Shown here: piece after piece, positions 3,225-5,437 of the stretch
Layout: each line of letters starts with the position of its first letter
How positions within the stretch are numbered: the first letter of the stretch is position 1
Source: Burkholderiales bacterium
GTDB lineage: Bacteria > Pseudomonadota > Gammaproteobacteria > Burkholderiales > Burkholderiaceae_C
Assembly: GCA_947474415.1 (NCBI GenBank)
Contig: CANJKD010000213.1
Span: forward strand, 1-5,437
Length of the DNA: 5,437 nt
Direction: 5' to 3'
Position numbers and translations under genes: made by a program
Notes under the pieces: model-generated
What the model was told of the DNA's origin: nothing
The model's database searches: none
Seen by the model: the letters and a program-made list of their open reading frames with translations, nothing else

Positions 3225-5437
3225 ATGTTCACCACCGCCCCGCCCGCCGCCCGCCTGCCGTTCCCGTACCGCCCGGAATTCGAGGTGCTGTCATCGCTGC
3301 TGGACACGCTCAGTGGCGCGGTCGACTGGCCGGCCACCGTGCGCACCGCCCGGCCCTGGGTGCAGGCCGTGCGCGACAAGCCGGCGCCATTCTGGGCGAT
3401 GGAGTCACTGTTGCGCGAATACCCGATCTCCAGCGCCGAGGGCCTGGCGCTGATGCGTCTCGCCGAAGCACTGCTGCGCGTGCCCGATGCCGAAACCGCC
3501 ATCGCCTTGACCGCCGACCAACTCGGCAAGGCCGACTTCGACACTGCTTCCGGTGGCCCGCACAAGATGCTCGCGAACCTGTCGGCCAGCGCCATCGCAC
3601 TGTCGAAGAAGTTCCTGCCCGGGAACGATGCGCGCGGTGACGGAGAGAACGGTTTGTTCAAGCGCCTCGGCGCGCAGACGGTCGTTGCCGCTACCGTGCG
3701 CGCGATCCAGTTGCTCGGCCGCCAGTTTGTGCTCGGCCGCTCCATCAAGGAGGCGATGGGCGAAGCCGCGTCGGCACGCAAGGCTCAGAGCGGTTTGCGC
3801 TTCAGCTACGACATGCTCGGCGAAGGCGCCCGCACCGAGGCCGACGCGCAGCGCTACCTCGCGTCGTACCTGAATGCGATCCGTGCCATCGCTGGCGGCG
3901 CCTCGGGCGGTGCCGCGCAGGGCATCGCCTGCGCCGGCCCCGAGACCGCCGACGGCATCTCGATCAAGCTCAGCGCGCTGTTCTCGCGCTATGAAGACAG
4001 CCAGCGCGAACGCGTGTTCAGCGAGCTGCTGCCGCGCGTCTGGCAGCTCATCGAACCGGCCGCGGAGGCCGACCTCAACCTGACCATCGACGCCGAGGAA
4101 AGCGACCGCCTCGAACTCTCGCTCGACGTGTTCGAGGCACTGGCGAAGCGCATCGCCGCCGAGTTCCCGCAGTGGCGCGGCTTCGGCCTCGCGGTGCAGG
4201 CTTATCAGACGCGGTCACTGGAAGTGGTCGATGAAGTGGCACGCATCGCCCGTGCGAACGGCCTGCGTTTCATGGTGCGGTTGGTCAAGGGCGCGTACTG
4301 GGACGGCGAGATCAAGCGGGCGCAGGAGCAAGGCCTGGTCGGCTACCCGGTGTTCACCCACAAGCACCACACCGACATCGCCTACCTCGCGTGCGCCCGT
4401 GCGCTGATCGCGAATGCCGACGTCATCTACCCGCAGTTCGCGACCCACAACGCCGGCACCATCGCCGCGATCATCGGCATGGCGCGGGCCGGGAGGGTGG
4501 GCTGTGAGATGCAGCGGCTGCATGGCATGGGGGAGTCTGTGTACCGCGAAGTTTCGCGGTACACAGCTCCCCCTGCGGGTGACATGACGACCACGCCGCC
4601 CGCTCCCCCCGCTCAAGCGGGGGGCCTGATTCCAGACACGATCCCGGTGCGCGTCTACGCCCCGGTCGGCGAGCACCGCGACCTGCTCGCGTACCTCGTG
4701 CGCCGCTTGCTGGAAAACGGCGCGAACTCATCGTTCGTGCACCAGTTGTCGGACGAAGCCGTGGACGTGGACGCACTGCTCGCTTCGCCGCTCGTGCCGG
4801 CCACTGAGGTGGGCATCGCTGCGCCTATCTCGCTGTACGGCTGGAGCGCCGCCACGATGCAGGGCCGCGCCAATTCCATCGGCGTCGACCTGGCCTGCCT
4901 CGCGCAGCGCGCGCCGCTTGACCATGCGCTCGCCGCCACCGCCGTCGCGCCCGTGGCCGAAGCCAGCCGTACCGATGTCGACACCGCGATGGCACGCCTC
5001 CACACCGGCTTTGGCAGCTGGAATGGCACGCCGCTCGCCACCCGCGCCGCCACGCTGCGCCGCGCTGCCGATGCGCTCGAAGCGCGCCTGCCGGAGTTCT
5101 GCGGCCTGCTCGTCAAGGAAGCCCACAAGACTTTGGGCGACTGCGTGGCCGAGGTGCGCGAAGCGGTCGATTTCTGCCGCTACTACGCCGATCAGGCCGA
5201 GGCGCGGCTGGCGACGCAAGCGCTGCCCGGCCCGACCGGCGAGAGCAACGAGCTGCACTTGCACGGCCGTGGCGTGTTCGTCTGCATCAGCCCGTGGAAC
5301 TTCCCGCTCGCGATCTTTGCAGGCCAGGCCGTGGCGGCCCTGGTGGCGGGCAACACCGTGGCCGCCAAGCCGGCCGAGCGGAACGCGCTCTGCACGACCG
5401 CATCGACTACTTGTTCCGGCAGCGCGCTGCTGTCGAC
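3225..5437 (+). CDS. putA: PutA, bifunctional proline dehydrogenase / delta-1-pyrroline-5-carboxylate dehydrogenase (3' part missing; true homology ends about 5379)
   Basis: PutA oxidises proline to P5C with FAD, then P5C/glutamate semialdehyde to glutamate with NAD+, channelling the intermediate; it works peripherally at the inner membrane. The start MFTTAPPAARLPFPYRPEFE lacks the ribbon-helix-helix repressor domain of enteric PutA, so the Lrp neighbour is the likely control. Proline dehydrogenase domain to about residue 440: KMLANLSASAIALSKKFLP, FRFSYDML-type GLRFSYDMLGEGARTEADAQRY, SIKLSALFSRYED, FGLAVQAYQTRS, MVRLVKGAYWDGEIKRAQ (from 350), YPQFATHNAGTIA, MQRLHGMGE (HGMGE from 433). Then an unusual Pro/Ala/Thr-rich stretch (about 444-472) made by two DNA hairpins, then VRVYAPVGEHRDLLAYLVRR (from 475) and LLENGANSSFV. 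The aldehyde dehydrogenase domain begins about 575 and reaches SPWNFPLAIF (689-698) and VAGNTVAAKPAE (to 718). After that the frame stays open but is not PutA: the last bases are an inverted putA piece. The catalytic Cys and Glu of the second domain are not in the window. Confidence 0.95.
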   Translation, partial: MFTTAPPAARLPFPYRPEFEVLSSLLDTLSGAVDWPATVRTARPWVQAVRDKPAPFWAMESLLREYPISSAEGLALMRLAEALLRVPDAETAIALTADQLGKADFDTASGGPHKMLANLSASAIALSKKFLPGNDARGDGENGLFKRLGAQTVVAATVRAIQLLGRQFVLGRSIKEAMGEAASARKAQSGLRFSYDMLGEGARTEADAQRYLASYLNAIRAIAGGASGGAAQGIACAGPETADGISIKLSALFSRYEDSQRERVFSELLPRVWQLIEPAAEADLNLTIDAEESDRLELSLDVFEALAKRIAAEFPQWRGFGLAVQAYQTRSLEVVDEVARIARANGLRFMVRLVKGAYWDGEIKRAQEQGLVGYPVFTHKHHTDIAYLACARALIANADVIYPQFATHNAGTIAAIIGMARAGRVGCEMQRLHGMGESVYREVSRYTAPPAGDMTTTPPAPPAQAGGLIPDTIPVRVYAPVGEHRDLLAYLVRRLLENGANSSFVHQLSDEAVDVDALLASPLVPATEVGIAAPISLYGWSAATMQGRANSIGVDLACLAQRAPLDHALAATAVAPVAEASRTDVDTAMARLHTGFGSWNGTPLATRAATLRRAADALEARLPEFCGLLVKEAHKTLGDCVAEVREAVDFCRYYADQAEARLATQALPGPTGESNELHLHGRGVFVCISPWNFPLAIFAGQAVAALVAGNTVAAKPAERNALCTTASTTCSGSALLS
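4529..4573. repeat. Long hairpin inside putA: inverted duplication of native codons
   Basis: CTGTGTACCGCGAA (4537-4550), a 2-base loop GT, then TTCGCGGTACACAG (4553-4566) form a perfect 14-bp stem. Outside it GGGGGAG (4529-4535) pairs with CTCCCCC (4567-4573), with one unpaired T at 4536, giving 21 paired bases. The left arm encodes GESVYRE, which matches the conserved PutA sequence after LHGM, so the left arm appears native and the right arm an inverted copy. The right arm is read in frame as part of SRYTAPPA, which has no counterpart that I know in PutA. Confidence 0.85.
4605..4624. repeat. Second GC-rich hairpin inside putA
   Basis: CCCCCCGCT-CA-AGCGGGGGG: a perfect 9-bp stem with a 2-base loop, 31 bases after the first hairpin. 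It is read in frame as PAQAG within the extra Pro/Ala-rich segment. GC-rich palindromes with a CTCAAG or CTTGAG centre look to me like the dispersed intergenic repeats of some Burkholderiales, which would make this part of an inserted repeat; that resemblance is from memory only. From the left edge of the first hairpin to the right edge of this one is 96 bases, a multiple of three. Confidence 0.7.
5369..5437 (-). pseudogene. Inverted fragment of putA (aldehyde dehydrogenase domain) at the window end
   Basis: Read on the minus strand from 5437, the sequence encodes VDSSALPEQVV...VVQSAFRSAG (23 residues). This is the PutA segment just before the catalytic-cysteine motif GQRCSA; E. coli PutA has a closely similar VDSTAL...SAFDSAG there. 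In an intact putA it would lie on the plus strand about 110 residues after the KPAE at 715-718. Plus-strand homology ends about 5379 and minus-strand homology ends about 5369, so the two overlap over roughly GCCGGCCGAGC, which serves both as codons for PAE and as the complement of SAG. The join is therefore an inversion at a short inverted microhomology. Confidence 0.85.

Noticed and set aside
3194..3781. Minus-strand open frames opposite putA (also 4215-4676 and 4655-5264)
   Set aside because: They are antisense to highly conserved PutA sequence and show no family features.
4529..4624. Tandem intrinsic terminators inside putA
   Set aside because: Neither hairpin is followed by a T-run and the open frame continues into conserved PutA sequence.
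5379..5437. A novel C-terminal tail of PutA (RNALCTTASTTCSG...)
   Set aside because: These residues are the wrong-strand reading of an inverted putA fragment, not a real PutA end.
1..5437. CRISPR arrays, tRNA/rRNA genes, insertion sequences, toxin-antitoxin or defence genes
   Set aside because: No direct repeat array, cloverleaf, transposase motif or defence-family domain was seen on either strand.

Overview
The window looks like chromosomal DNA of a GC-rich betaproteobacterium, most likely Burkholderiales (Comamonadaceae or the Rubrivivax/Leptothrix side). This rests on strong G/C third-position codon use, the close match of PilT, YggS, Lrp and PutA to the forms I know from that group, and the familiar pilT/yggS divergent pair. 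It was read by eye from translated sequence; no database search was possible.

Layout, left to right: (1) a partial pilT (type IV pilus retraction ATPase) on the minus strand, running off the left edge; (2) a 67-bp divergent spacer with a perfect 15-bp palindrome; (3) intact yggS (PLP homeostasis protein) on the plus strand; (4) a minus-strand two-gene unit, a cupin-type XRE regulator followed by a GNAT acetyltransferase, both damaged by frameshifts, with the regulator apparently missing its DNA-binding helix-turn-helix core; (5) an intact Lrp/AsnC regulator on the minus strand; (6) an AT-rich divergent control region with an Lrp-like dyad; (7) putA (proline dehydrogenase / P5C dehydrogenase) on the plus strand, truncated at the right edge.

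The Lrp gene and putA form the usual regulator/target pair for proline catabolism. The regulator is expected to activate putA in response to proline, which fits a PutA without the N-terminal ribbon-helix-helix repressor domain. The pilT/yggS pair is housekeeping. The XRE-cupin/GNAT unit seems to be decaying: at least three frameshifts and two in-frame deletions fall within about 1 kb, while about 4 kb of flanking genes read cleanly.

The unexpected structure is in putA. An extra in-frame segment between the proline dehydrogenase domain and the linker to the aldehyde dehydrogenase domain contains two strong hairpins, the first being an inverted copy of native putA codons. At the right end, putA homology stops after residue 718 and the last roughly 60 bases encode, on the opposite strand, a piece of PutA that belongs about 110 residues further downstream. 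This is either a real inversion or a fold-back chimera at a contig end. I see no new defence or mobile system, no RNA gene and no CRISPR. No stretch over 300 bases lacks a gene.
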